A program made the position numbers and the translations under genes. From Bacteroidales bacterium (GTDB lineage Bacteria > Bacteroidota > Bacteroidia > Bacteroidales > UBA12077), in NCBI GenBank assembly GCA_013138975.1, contig WTBR01000026.1, positions 1 through 64,000 on the forward strand: 64,000 nt of DNA. Reading direction: 5' to 3'. The notes under the pieces are model-generated. The model worked only from the letters and a program-made list of their open reading frames with translations. It was not told where the DNA came from and made no database searches. Positions 26,625-34,841 of this stretch are shown here, in pieces (positions within the stretch are counted from its first letter, which is position 1; each line of letters starts with the position of its first letter).

Positions 26625-29036
26625 ATGTTTAAGCATAATATTAAAATTGCTATAAGAAATATAATCAAATATTGGAATTATTCAATTATCAATATTGGTG
26701 GTCTTGCAATTGGCCTAGCAAGTTTTATTTTTATTGTATTATATATCGACGATGAAATAAAATATGATAAATACCATGAACATGCTGATCGTGTGTATCG
26801 GGTAAATAGATTATATAATAATAATGATGTAGACGAAGATGCTGCAACCTTATGTTTTCCGGCCGGCCCGACACTCGTTTTGGATTATCCCGGAATAGTT
26901 GAAAAACAAGTTAGATTTTTTAATCAATTACGAAATCAATGGTTTTTTGATTATCAAAAAAGTGAAGACGAGATTATTCGTTTTAACGAACCTCACTTTA
27001 TGTTAGCAGATTCTACTGTGTTCGATGTTTTTACATTCCCTTTTATTGAAGGTGACCCGAAAACTGCTTTAGATAACCCTAATACAATCGTGGTGACAGA
27101 ATCAACTGCAAAAAAATATTTTGGAGATGAATCTGCAATGGGTAAAGTATTACGTGTAGAAGAGGGAATAAATTTTGAAATAACCGGGGTAATAAAAGAT
27201 TTACCAACACAATCACATTTAAAAATTGATATTCTGGGATCTTTAAATACAACCAGACAGTTTTTTGGTGGACAATTTCCGGAGACATGGATTTGGAATC
27301 CGTGTTGGACATATGTTTTATTGCACGAAGGTATTAATCCTGAAATGTTAGATGAGAAATTTCCTGAATTTTATGAAAATCATTATACCGATTTACGTGA
27401 TGCGGATGTTACATTATATTTACAATCTCTAACAGACATTCATTTGAAATCTCATCATGTTTATGAAATGCGACCCAATAGCAATTCTGTGTATGTTTAT
27501 ATCTTATCAATTGTAGCTTTAATTATTTTGGCGTTAGCTTGTATAAATTTCATGAATTTAGCAACAGCAAGTTCTGCTGGTAGAGCAAAGGAAATTGGAA
27601 TAAAAAAGGTTTTTGGTAGTCAACGCAGGAAGTTAGTTATTCAGTTCTTAGGTGAGGCAGTTGTTCAAAGTTTTGTTGCAATGTTAATTGCAATAATTAT
27701 AGTAGAACTTTTAATTCCTGGTTACAACAATTTTACAGGAAAAGTTATTACGCCATCATTTTTGGTTGAATTAAAGATAATTGGTTTTATAGTAGGTGTT
27801 GCATTTGTTGTTGGATTAATAGCAGGTGTGTATCCGGCTTTTGTATTGTCGTCATTTAAACCATTAAAAGTATTAAAAGGAGCGTTGAAAGGCGGTGCAA
27901 AATCTGGAACAGCAAGAAAAGTTCTTGTAATTGTTCAATTCTCCATATCAATTAGTCTTATTATTGGAAGTTTAATTGTATTTGCTCAATTAAAATTCTT
28001 ACGAAATGCAGAATTAGGATTTAAAAAAGATCATATTATAAATATACAAAGAGTAGGCCCCTTGTTTAATAGTTATGAGGCTTTCAGACAGCAACTTCTA
28101 AGTCATAAGGATATTGATTATGTTACAGGTGCTGAAGATTATTTAGGTATAAATCATAATACACGTGATTACGAAGTAGAGGGATTAACTCCAGGGCAAA
28201 GATTTTATATTCCTACTTTTATGGTAGATTGGGATTTTGTTGAAACTTTTGATATTAAAGTTGTTGAAGGACGTGCCTTTTCAAGAGATTTTCAGAGCGA
28301 TACCGTAAGTGCTATAATGATAAATGAAACTATGGCAAAAGATTTAGGATGGTCAAATGAAGAGGCTATAGGTAAACGAATAACATCACGTGATGGTGAT
28401 GAAAGAGTTATTGGTGTGTACAAAGATTTTAATGCAATGTCACTTCATCGACCGGTAAATAAATTTATTTTGGATATGTTTCGCCGTCCGGGAGTTTTTG
28501 CTCAGGTAATATCTATTCGATTTAGCTCTAATAACTATCAGGAAGTAATTATGCATATTGAGAATGTGTGGAACGAATTTGTACCGACTCGTCCATTTGA
28601 ATATCAATTTTTTGAAGAGCAATTAGATGAATTGTATAAAGATGAATTGAGATTTGGTAGATTCTCGTTGATGCTAACTATTTTGGCAATATTAATTGCA
28701 AGTATGGGATTAGTAGGATTAACATCATTCTTAGCAGAACAACGTACAAAAGAAATAGGTATTAGACGAGCTTTAGGTTCATCTATAAATTCAATTATAA
28801 GTTTAATGGCTAAAGAATTTTTATGGTTACTTCTTGTTGCTAATATAATTTCTTGGCCTATAACATATTATTTTACTACAAACTGGTTGGAAAGTTACTC
28901 ACGACATATTTCAACAAATTGGATGATTTATATTCTTTCAGGAATTTTAACTTTAGTTATTGCCATGAGTATTATTACTTACAGAGCATATAAAACAGCC
29001 TTATTAAATCCAGCAGATACATTAAGATACGAATAG
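26625..29036 (+). CDS. FtsX/MacB-type ABC transporter permease (permease 5)
   Basis: The 803-residue protein has the two-unit MacB/FtsX topology with GRAKEIGIKKVFGSQ in the first unit and QRTKEIGIRRALGSS in the second. The C-terminus is NPADTLRYE. It is closest in style to permeases 1 and 4. It stands alone between the oxidoreductase and a decayed gene and ends at a clear terminator. As with the others, no ABC ATPase partner is present locally. Confidence 0.92.
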   Translation: MFKHNIKIAIRNIIKYWNYSIINIGGLAIGLASFIFIVLYIDDEIKYDKYHEHADRVYRVNRLYNNNDVDEDAATLCFPAGPTLVLDYPGIVEKQVRFFNQLRNQWFFDYQKSEDEIIRFNEPHFMLADSTVFDVFTFPFIEGDPKTALDNPNTIVVTESTAKKYFGDESAMGKVLRVEEGINFEITGVIKDLPTQSHLKIDILGSLNTTRQFFGGQFPETWIWNPCWTYVLLHEGINPEMLDEKFPEFYENHYTDLRDADVTLYLQSLTDIHLKSHHVYEMRPNSNSVYVYILSIVALIILALACINFMNLATASSAGRAKEIGIKKVFGSQRRKLVIQFLGEAVVQSFVAMLIAIIIVELLIPGYNNFTGKVITPSFLVELKIIGFIVGVAFVVGLIAGVYPAFVLSSFKPLKVLKGALKGGAKSGTARKVLVIVQFSISISLIIGSLIVFAQLKFLRNAELGFKKDHIINIQRVGPLFNSYEAFRQQLLSHKDIDYVTGAEDYLGINHNTRDYEVEGLTPGQRFYIPTFMVDWDFVETFDIKVVEGRAFSRDFQSDTVSAIMINETMAKDLGWSNEEAIGKRITSRDGDERVIGVYKDFNAMSLHRPVNKFILDMFRRPGVFAQVISIRFSSNNYQEVIMHIENVWNEFVPTRPFEYQFFEEQLDELYKDELRFGRFSLMLTILAILIASMGLVGLTSFLAEQRTKEIGIRRALGSSINSIISLMAKEFLWLLLVANIISWPITYYFTTNWLESYSRHISTNWMIYILSGILTLVIAMSIITYRAYKTALLNPADTLRYE

Positions 29037-29064
29037 ATACGAATTAGATAAGAATGGTAATTTT

Positions 29065-29115
29065 AAATACTCCTTACAATCTGTAATTAATACTTATTTG
29101 TAAGGAGTATTTTTT
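29065..29115 (+). terminator. Rho-independent terminator after permease 5
   Basis: AAATACTCCTTACAA (29065-29079) pairs with TTGTAAGGAGTATTT (29098-29112), followed by more T residues. It lies 29 bp after the stop codon. Confidence 0.9.
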
Positions 29116-29127
29116 AAGATAATTAGT

Positions 29128-29479
29128 ATGAAAAAAGTCCTTTTAACCATAATTATTCGCGTTCTGAATTAAATAGCCCATTATCAAAGGATTTTTCTAC
29201 TAAAGATAACGCAAGACCTATTAGATTGTATATGTGGTATTATGGTGAAAGATATCCTCAATTAAAGGAACATAAATCATTTGTAAATATGATATATGAT
29301 GCTTATCATTTTTATGCTATACAGCTTATGAATATAATGTAGCAAGATTATATTCATCAAAAGCCGTATTTTATTTCAAAAAAGGAAATACAAGGAAATA
29401 AAAATCTATAATCATAGAAAGTCTTAAACTTGCTCCAAATAGTTATGAATTAAAGCAAAAATTTAAAGCTTTTAATTAA
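29128..29479 (+). pseudogene. Decayed gene, probable frameshifted hydrolase/TPR tail
   Basis: A start (MKKVLLT) is broken after a few codons. A second frame continues as HNYSRSELNSPLSKDF...RPIRLYMWYYGERYPQLK, ending at a stop near 29340. A third frame resumes as AYEYNVARLYSSKAVFYF, stops, and a last piece reads ESLKLAPNSYELKQKFKAFN. The pieces read as one continuous protein in three frames, which indicates frameshift decay. The end resembles the TPR-like tail of some Bacteroidota hydrolases, but the family is not certain. It overlaps the end of the convergent lipoprotein gene by four bases. Confidence 0.5.
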
Positions 29480-30249
29480 GTGTTATCAATAGTAAGCTTG
29501 TATGAAGTGCTTAAAAATGCAGGATTTCCAAGTTTGGTTTTGTATTTTGCATGAATTTTCAGGATTTTCATAGTGTATGAACCCGGACGCACAAAATATT
29601 CAATTATTCCAACTCCATTTTTAGTATTTAGTGGAACGAGTATTTTTGAGCCATCTGTAGAAATTTTTTCTTCAAAAAATTCAACTTTTTTAGATTGTTT
29701 AGAAAGCTCCATTTTTAATATGAATTTATCTTTAGATTTCACTAAATTATTGTCTTTAAAAACAATTTTTCTGGAATCTAATAGTAGAGTTCCATTCATA
29801 GTAAATTCTTTTGTTCCTTTTTTCGGTTCATTATTTTCAAAAGGAATTTCTGCTTGTAAATTCCCATTTTCATAATATACCTTTCTAATTCCTTCCTTTT
29901 TACCTTTTTTGAATAGTGTAATCCTATATGGGTTTCCATTTTTAAAATACCAAAAGGTTTCACCTTCTTTAACATTTTCAACGTAATTTATTAATGTATG
30001 AAGTTCTCCGGTAAGGTAGTATTTTTTCGAAGGACCATGCCTTTTATTATTTATAACAGTAATCTCTGTTTTTAAATTTCCACTTTCATAATAGGTTTTT
30101 CTAATTGTTGGTTCATTGCTATTTATTTCCGGAACTTTTGAATTGTCACTCAAAACATTGTCTATTAAATCTTTAATTGGAGGTATAATAAACTGGCACG
30201 AGTTAAGAAATACCATCATGCTTATTAATAAAATTAAATATTTTCTCAT
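29476..30249 (-). CDS. MORN/YwqK-type repeat lipoprotein
   Basis: The 257-residue protein has a lipobox signal (FLNSC at residue 18) and, at about residues 50-155, four MORN_2-type repeats of the form YYExGNLKxE...G...KYY, as in the YwqK antitoxin-like family. The C-terminal ~90 residues look like a beta-rich extracytoplasmic domain. It is probably surface or periplasmic; function unknown. Despite the YwqK label there is no toxin gene next to it, so I would not infer toxin-antitoxin activity. Confidence 0.75.
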   Translation of the reverse strand: MRKYLILLISMMVFLNSCQFIIPPIKDLIDNVLSDNSKVPEINSNEPTIRKTYYESGNLKTEITVINNKRHGPSKKYYLTGELHTLINYVENVKEGETFWYFKNGNPYRITLFKKGKKEGIRKVYYENGNLQAEIPFENNEPKKGTKEFTMNGTLLLDSRKIVFKDNNLVKSKDKFILKMELSKQSKKVEFFEEKISTDGSKILVPLNTKNGVGIIEYFVRPGSYTMKILKIHAKYKTKLGNPAFLSTSYKLTIDNT

Positions 30250-30280
30250 GTAATTATGTTTTGCAGTAAAGATAGATTTT

Positions 30281-30500
30281 AAATCAGTGAAATTATAATT
30301 TCAGGAACGATAGTTGAACTGATCTCGAGCGGACTCCACTGAGCCTGTCGAAGTGGACTCTGCTGAGCTTGTCGAAGTAAAGTCGAGGGATCTTTTGGGT
30401 CATAACTTGCCTGACGGCAGTCAGGTTCCCCGCCCCTCGGGGCGAAATTAAAAAGAAATCTTTTGTCGATACCCCGTCTGCTTGCAACGGGGTAGTTCAT
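30281..30500. repeat. Dispersed repeat, family C, with conserved hairpins
   Basis: It begins TTTAAATCAGTGAAATTATAATTTCAGGAACGATAG, continues with two copies of the CTGAGC-TGTCGAAGT core, AAAGTCGAGGGATCT and TTGGGT, and ends with two hairpins. The first is CCCCGCCCCTCGGGGCG; the second is CCCCGT-ctgcttgca-ACGGGG. The 43.38-kb copy keeps the linkers but has different stems that still pair. The region to 30810 is otherwise an AT-rich, non-coding gap of about 560 bp. Open frames over the repeat are not credible genes. Confidence 0.85.
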
Positions 30501-30810
30501 TTATTAAAATAATAAAAATGCAGTTCTCAAAGCGGATGTTTAGAACAGTATTCATAGATACTTTAGTTTATCCCGATGAGATTTCTTTCCAGTTTGTATT
30601 ATTATAAGCATGTTATTCAATCAATTTAAATTAAGGAACAATAACAACTTTATTTAGTTTGTGATTTACAATAAATTAAAATATTGTAGAATTTTTTGAT
30701 TTTAAAATTCAGTAAGAAAATTAATTGGAACTTTTATGAATTTAATATGTTATACATTGATCTAAATATTAAAAATGTTAAGTTTACTTTTTATAATAAA
30801 AATTCATAAA

Positions 30811-31287
30811 ATGAAGAAAATTCTGTTAATATTTTTTGTAATAACTATTTCGTGTTCTGCAAAACAAGAAATTACTAATACCGAATTTAATGAAAATAAA
30901 CAATCGAAACTGGAAGTTAGCATTGAATATGGAGAAACCATCACATTTACAATTAAAAACACAGCACCGGAATCTTTATATTTATACCAACCAAGAAAAT
31001 TACATATAGAGAAATTCAACAAGGGAACATGGGATAGATTAAGGATATTACAATGCCCTTGTGGAGCTCCATGTGCAAAACCACCTGAGAAAGTTCAAAT
31101 CTTAAATCAGGAAATATATGTTAGAACATGGGATAAATATGAAAAATGGTGTGGTGAAAAAAATAAATATGGTATTCCGGAAACATTAAATGCAAAAGCT
31201 TTAAAAGGGAAATACAGACTTAGAGTTTTGTACGGAATTGATAGTAAACAAAAGGAAACAATATATATGGAGTTTGAATTAAAATAA
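30811..31287 (+). CDS. Small lipoprotein of unknown function
   Basis: I choose the start at 30811 because it gives a clean lipoprotein signal (MKKILLIFFVITISCSAK). The frame extends 12 codons upstream to 30775, but that adds a hydrophobic, implausible leader. The mature ~140 residues look beta-rich, with the pattern of an Ig-like or CopC-like fold (TITFTIKNTAPESLYLYQPR, GKYRLRVLYGID). It contains four Cys in CPCGAPCAKPPEKV and KWCGEK, possibly disulfides or a metal site. It lies 16 bp before the T9SS protein and is probably cotranscribed with it. Confidence 0.65.
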   Translation: MKKILLIFFVITISCSAKQEITNTEFNENKQSKLEVSIEYGETITFTIKNTAPESLYLYQPRKLHIEKFNKGTWDRLRILQCPCGAPCAKPPEKVQILNQEIYVRTWDKYEKWCGEKNKYGIPETLNAKALKGKYRLRVLYGIDSKQKETIYMEFELK

Positions 31288-31303
31288 TTTAAAAATACAG
31301 ACT

Positions 31304-34300
31304 ATGAAAAAGTTTAACATTCTAATTTTATTAATAATTATTTCTGGTTTTGGATATTCACAAACTTGGAATGAAGAGTTTTATTCCGTGAATAATGAAA
31401 AAGGAGGGAAGAATTTTCATGAAATTCAAAAAGATTTTAATGAATACTGGAAACCCTATAATTTGAAACAGGGATACTATTATGAGGATGGAAAAAAACA
31501 TAAAGCATCTGGATGGAAACAATGTAAACGATGGGAATGGTATTGGGAAACAAGAATCGATAGAAAAACTGGAGGATTTCCAGATATAAATCTTTTTAAA
31601 TTTCAACAAGAATATATAGAAGCTAAAGCTTCTAAAACCGATCAATCAAATTGGGAAAATATGGGTCCCAATAGCTCTGAAGGTGGATATGCTGGTATTG
31701 GCAGAATAAATTGTATAGCATTTCATCCAACAAATAATGATATATTTTGGATTGGAGCACCTTCAGGAGGATTATGGAAAACGATTGATGGAGGAAACTC
31801 TTGGGAGACATTAACAGAATCATTACCAATTCTTGGAGTAAGTGAAATTGTGTTGGCAAATGATTATGAAACTTCTAACACACTTTATATTGCTACCGGC
31901 GACAGAGATGGAGGAGATAACTATTCAATAGGAGTATTAAAATCAACTGATGATGGTGCTAACTGGGAAGAAACAAGTTTATCTTTTAATGTTTCTAATC
32001 ATTATAGAATTACAAGATTATTAATGCATCCTACAAATTCTAATATTATGTATGCGAGTACAAATGGAGGAATATTTAAAACAGATGATGGATGGCTTTC
32101 GAATTCTTCTAATAATACAAGTGAGATATTTTTCGATATGGAGTTTAAGCCAAATTGTGAAGATACTCTATATGCTGCAAATTATAATTATTCTGATGCT
32201 CCTGAGTTTTATAAATCAACAGATGGAGGTGATAATTGGAGTTCGGAATTTAGTTTTCCAACTTCGGCCGTTAGAGTTGAACTAGATGTAGCCGAATCTG
32301 ATTCTACAATTGTATATGCCATAGCAAGTAATCAAAGTGGAGGATTAGAAGGAGTTTATAAATCAACAAATAGTGGTTTAGATTTTACAACTGTTTTTGA
32401 TGGCACTGTTTCCGGTAATAATCTTTTAAATTGGCATATGAGTGTTGGTGATACAGATACAGATGGACAAGGTAGTTATGACATAACACTATCTGTATCT
32501 CCTGTTGATGCAAACCATTTATATCTTGGAGGTATTAATTCATGGGAATCTACCGACGGTGGTGTAAATTGGAGTTTAATTAATCATTGGTTTGGAGGTT
32601 TTGGTGCGGCAGAAGTTCATGCCGATAAACATTATATGGAATTTCAAGATGAAAATACATTTTTTGAGGCAAATGATGGAGGTATTTACAAAACCACAAA
32701 TAATGGTGTTACATGGGAAGATTTAACGGATGGAATGATTATAAGTCAAATGTATAAACTTGGAGTATCTAAGACAGCAAATGGAGAAGTGATAACCGGC
32801 TTACAAGATAATGGAAGTAAGCTTATCTCTTCGGGTATTTGGGAAGATGTAAAAAGCGGAGACGGAATGGAATGTATAATCGATAACGCTGATGAAAATA
32901 TTCAGTATGCAACATATGTGTATGGCCAGATTGACAGAACAACTAACCATTGGTTAAGTTCAGAGGATATTTCTAAAAACATTCTTGGAGAAGAGCTTGA
33001 AGATGGAGCTTGGGTTACGCCTTATCTAATTGATCCTGTTAATAATGAAAAACTGTATGTAGGTTACGAAGATGTATGGAAAACTGTTAATAGAGGAGAT
33101 TCCTGGACTAAAATATCTAATTTAGTTTTAACTAATAAAATCCGATCAATGGCAATTGCACCATCGGATAATAATACATTGTATATTACTGATTTTGATA
33201 ATTTTTATAAAACCACTGATGGTGGAACTAATTGGACAAATCTTACTAGTTTTTTACCAAGTACATCGAATAGTATGACTTATATATCTGTCGATGCAAA
33301 TGATCCATTGCATGTATGGATTTCTTATGGAGGTTATAATGCTGTAAAAGCATTTGAATCAGTTGATGGAGGTGGTTCTTGGTCAGATATTTCCGTAGGG
33401 CTTCCTGAAGTTTCTACAAACACCATAATTCAAAATAAATTATCGAAGACGCAACAATTATATGCTGGAACAGATTTTGGCGTATTTTTTAAAGATGGTA
33501 GTTCAGATTGGACTTTATTTAGTAATAATTTACCATCAGTTGTTACAACAGAGCTTGAAATTTATTATGATGAAATATCACCTGAAAATAGCATTTTATA
33601 TGCAAGTACTTATGGTAGAGGATTGTGGAAATCAATTGTATCAACATTTGAGTTAGCTGAAATTCTAATAGGTAATATAAATGATCCACTATATATCTCT
33701 AATGATAGTGTGGTAATTGTATCTATTCCATTTGCAATAAATGAGGTGTTTTCATCTAATACATTTACAGCTTACTTATCTGATGCATCAGGAGATTTTG
33801 CTTCAGAAATAGCTATAGGAGATTTAGTTTCAGATGTTGCAGGAACTATTACTGGAACAATACCAGCAGGAATATCATCTGGTACCGGATATAAAATTAA
33901 AGTAAAATCGTCGAGTCCTGTTTATGAAAGCAACGCAAGTAATAGTTTTGAAATAGTACTTGATAATGTCGCTCCAACAGTATTAATAAGTTCTACTGAA
34001 AATTCAAATACAGCTTTTGATCCAATTAATGTAACAATAACTTTTAGCGAAGATGTTAATGAATTTATAGAATCAGATATTGTTGTTGGAAATGGAACAA
34101 TTTCTTCGTTTACCGAAACAAACTTGCAAATATATAATGTAGATGTAACTCCTACAATTTCTGGTTTAGTTACTGTAGATGTTCCTGCTGGTGTTGCACT
34201 TGACATTGTTGGTAATTCTAATACAGTAGCAACACAATGGTCAATATCTTATACCATTACAGGTATCGAAAAACTTAATGAATATGGTATAAAAATATTC

Positions 34301-34519
34301 CCTAATCCATCAAATGGAAAATTCACTATTGAAGTATTAAAAAATACTAATATAACTGACATTTCAATTATTGATTTATCAGGAAGAATAATTTATAATG
34401 ATTTATTTAGAAGCAATAATTCAAAAGAAATAGATCTAAGTGAATTTGCAAAAGGAATTTATATTCTGCAATTAAATGTAGAGAATGAAAAATTAGTGTC
34501 AAAAATTATTATTGAATAA
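31304..34519 (+). CDS. T9SS-secreted VPS10/BNR beta-propeller protein
   Basis: The 1071-residue secreted protein has a Sec signal peptide (to about residue 19), then many sortilin/BNR-like blades with the motif S-T-D-G-G-x-x-W (KTIDGGNSWETL, KSTDDGANWEE, KTTNNGVTWED, KTTDGGTNWTN). At about 870-985 it has an Ig-like domain of the VAPTVLISS...ITFSEDV type. The last ~80 residues are a type A T9SS sorting domain (KIFPNPSNGKFTIEV, DLSGRIIY, GIYILQLNVENEKLVSKIIIE). It should be exported across the outer membrane and be cell-surface or released. The propeller may bind or hydrolyse glycans, but no catalytic residues can be assigned by eye. Confidence 0.9.
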   Translation: MKKFNILILLIIISGFGYSQTWNEEFYSVNNEKGGKNFHEIQKDFNEYWKPYNLKQGYYYEDGKKHKASGWKQCKRWEWYWETRIDRKTGGFPDINLFKFQQEYIEAKASKTDQSNWENMGPNSSEGGYAGIGRINCIAFHPTNNDIFWIGAPSGGLWKTIDGGNSWETLTESLPILGVSEIVLANDYETSNTLYIATGDRDGGDNYSIGVLKSTDDGANWEETSLSFNVSNHYRITRLLMHPTNSNIMYASTNGGIFKTDDGWLSNSSNNTSEIFFDMEFKPNCEDTLYAANYNYSDAPEFYKSTDGGDNWSSEFSFPTSAVRVELDVAESDSTIVYAIASNQSGGLEGVYKSTNSGLDFTTVFDGTVSGNNLLNWHMSVGDTDTDGQGSYDITLSVSPVDANHLYLGGINSWESTDGGVNWSLINHWFGGFGAAEVHADKHYMEFQDENTFFEANDGGIYKTTNNGVTWEDLTDGMIISQMYKLGVSKTANGEVITGLQDNGSKLISSGIWEDVKSGDGMECIIDNADENIQYATYVYGQIDRTTNHWLSSEDISKNILGEELEDGAWVTPYLIDPVNNEKLYVGYEDVWKTVNRGDSWTKISNLVLTNKIRSMAIAPSDNNTLYITDFDNFYKTTDGGTNWTNLTSFLPSTSNSMTYISVDANDPLHVWISYGGYNAVKAFESVDGGGSWSDISVGLPEVSTNTIIQNKLSKTQQLYAGTDFGVFFKDGSSDWTLFSNNLPSVVTTELEIYYDEISPENSILYASTYGRGLWKSIVSTFELAEILIGNINDPLYISNDSVVIVSIPFAINEVFSSNTFTAYLSDASGDFASEIAIGDLVSDVAGTITGTIPAGISSGTGYKIKVKSSSPVYESNASNSFEIVLDNVAPTVLISSTENSNTAFDPINVTITFSEDVNEFIESDIVVGNGTISSFTETNLQIYNVDVTPTISGLVTVDVPAGVALDIVGNSNTVATQWSISYTITGIEKLNEYGIKIFPNPSNGKFTIEVLKNTNITDISIIDLSGRIIYNDLFRSNNSKEIDLSEFAKGIYILQLNVENEKLVSKIIIE

Positions 34520-34546
34520 TTCATTTAAATATTTATTAAAGAAAAG

Positions 34547-34573
34547 GCCTTCAAACTTTTGGAGGCTTTTTTT
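34547..34573 (+). terminator. Rho-independent terminator after T9SS protein
   Basis: GCCTTCA pairs with TGGAGGC (one G-T wobble), followed by a run of T. The ~270 bp from here to the next gene is AT-rich; nothing else is recognised in it. Confidence 0.8.
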
Positions 34574-34841
34574 GTTCTATTTAATTAATGGAATGTACAA
34601 AGCGTGGCACGGATTTATTAATAATTAGCATTTGATTATAATTTCATGTCACCTTTATTAGTTAACCGTGGTATGGCTAATTACTTAATATTTAAATGAA
34701 TGAAAATTTACTTGTAGATATTAGGTACTAACAAATTATTAGAATGCACAATCAGTATAAAAATACTTAAATTAGCAAACTTAATAAAAGAGTGTTTTGG
34801 AATAATCAATTTTTACAATAATAACTTGAATAGGGAGTATC

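Noticed and set aside
29476..30249. Toxin-antitoxin interpretation of the YwqK/MORN lipoprotein
   Set aside because: The protein is an exported lipoprotein with no adjacent toxin gene; the antitoxin label for this repeat family is not evidence here.
30279..30500. Open frames over the family C repeat
   Set aside because: The translated products derive from repeat sequence shared with non-coding gaps elsewhere in the window, with frame disruptions in the other copies.
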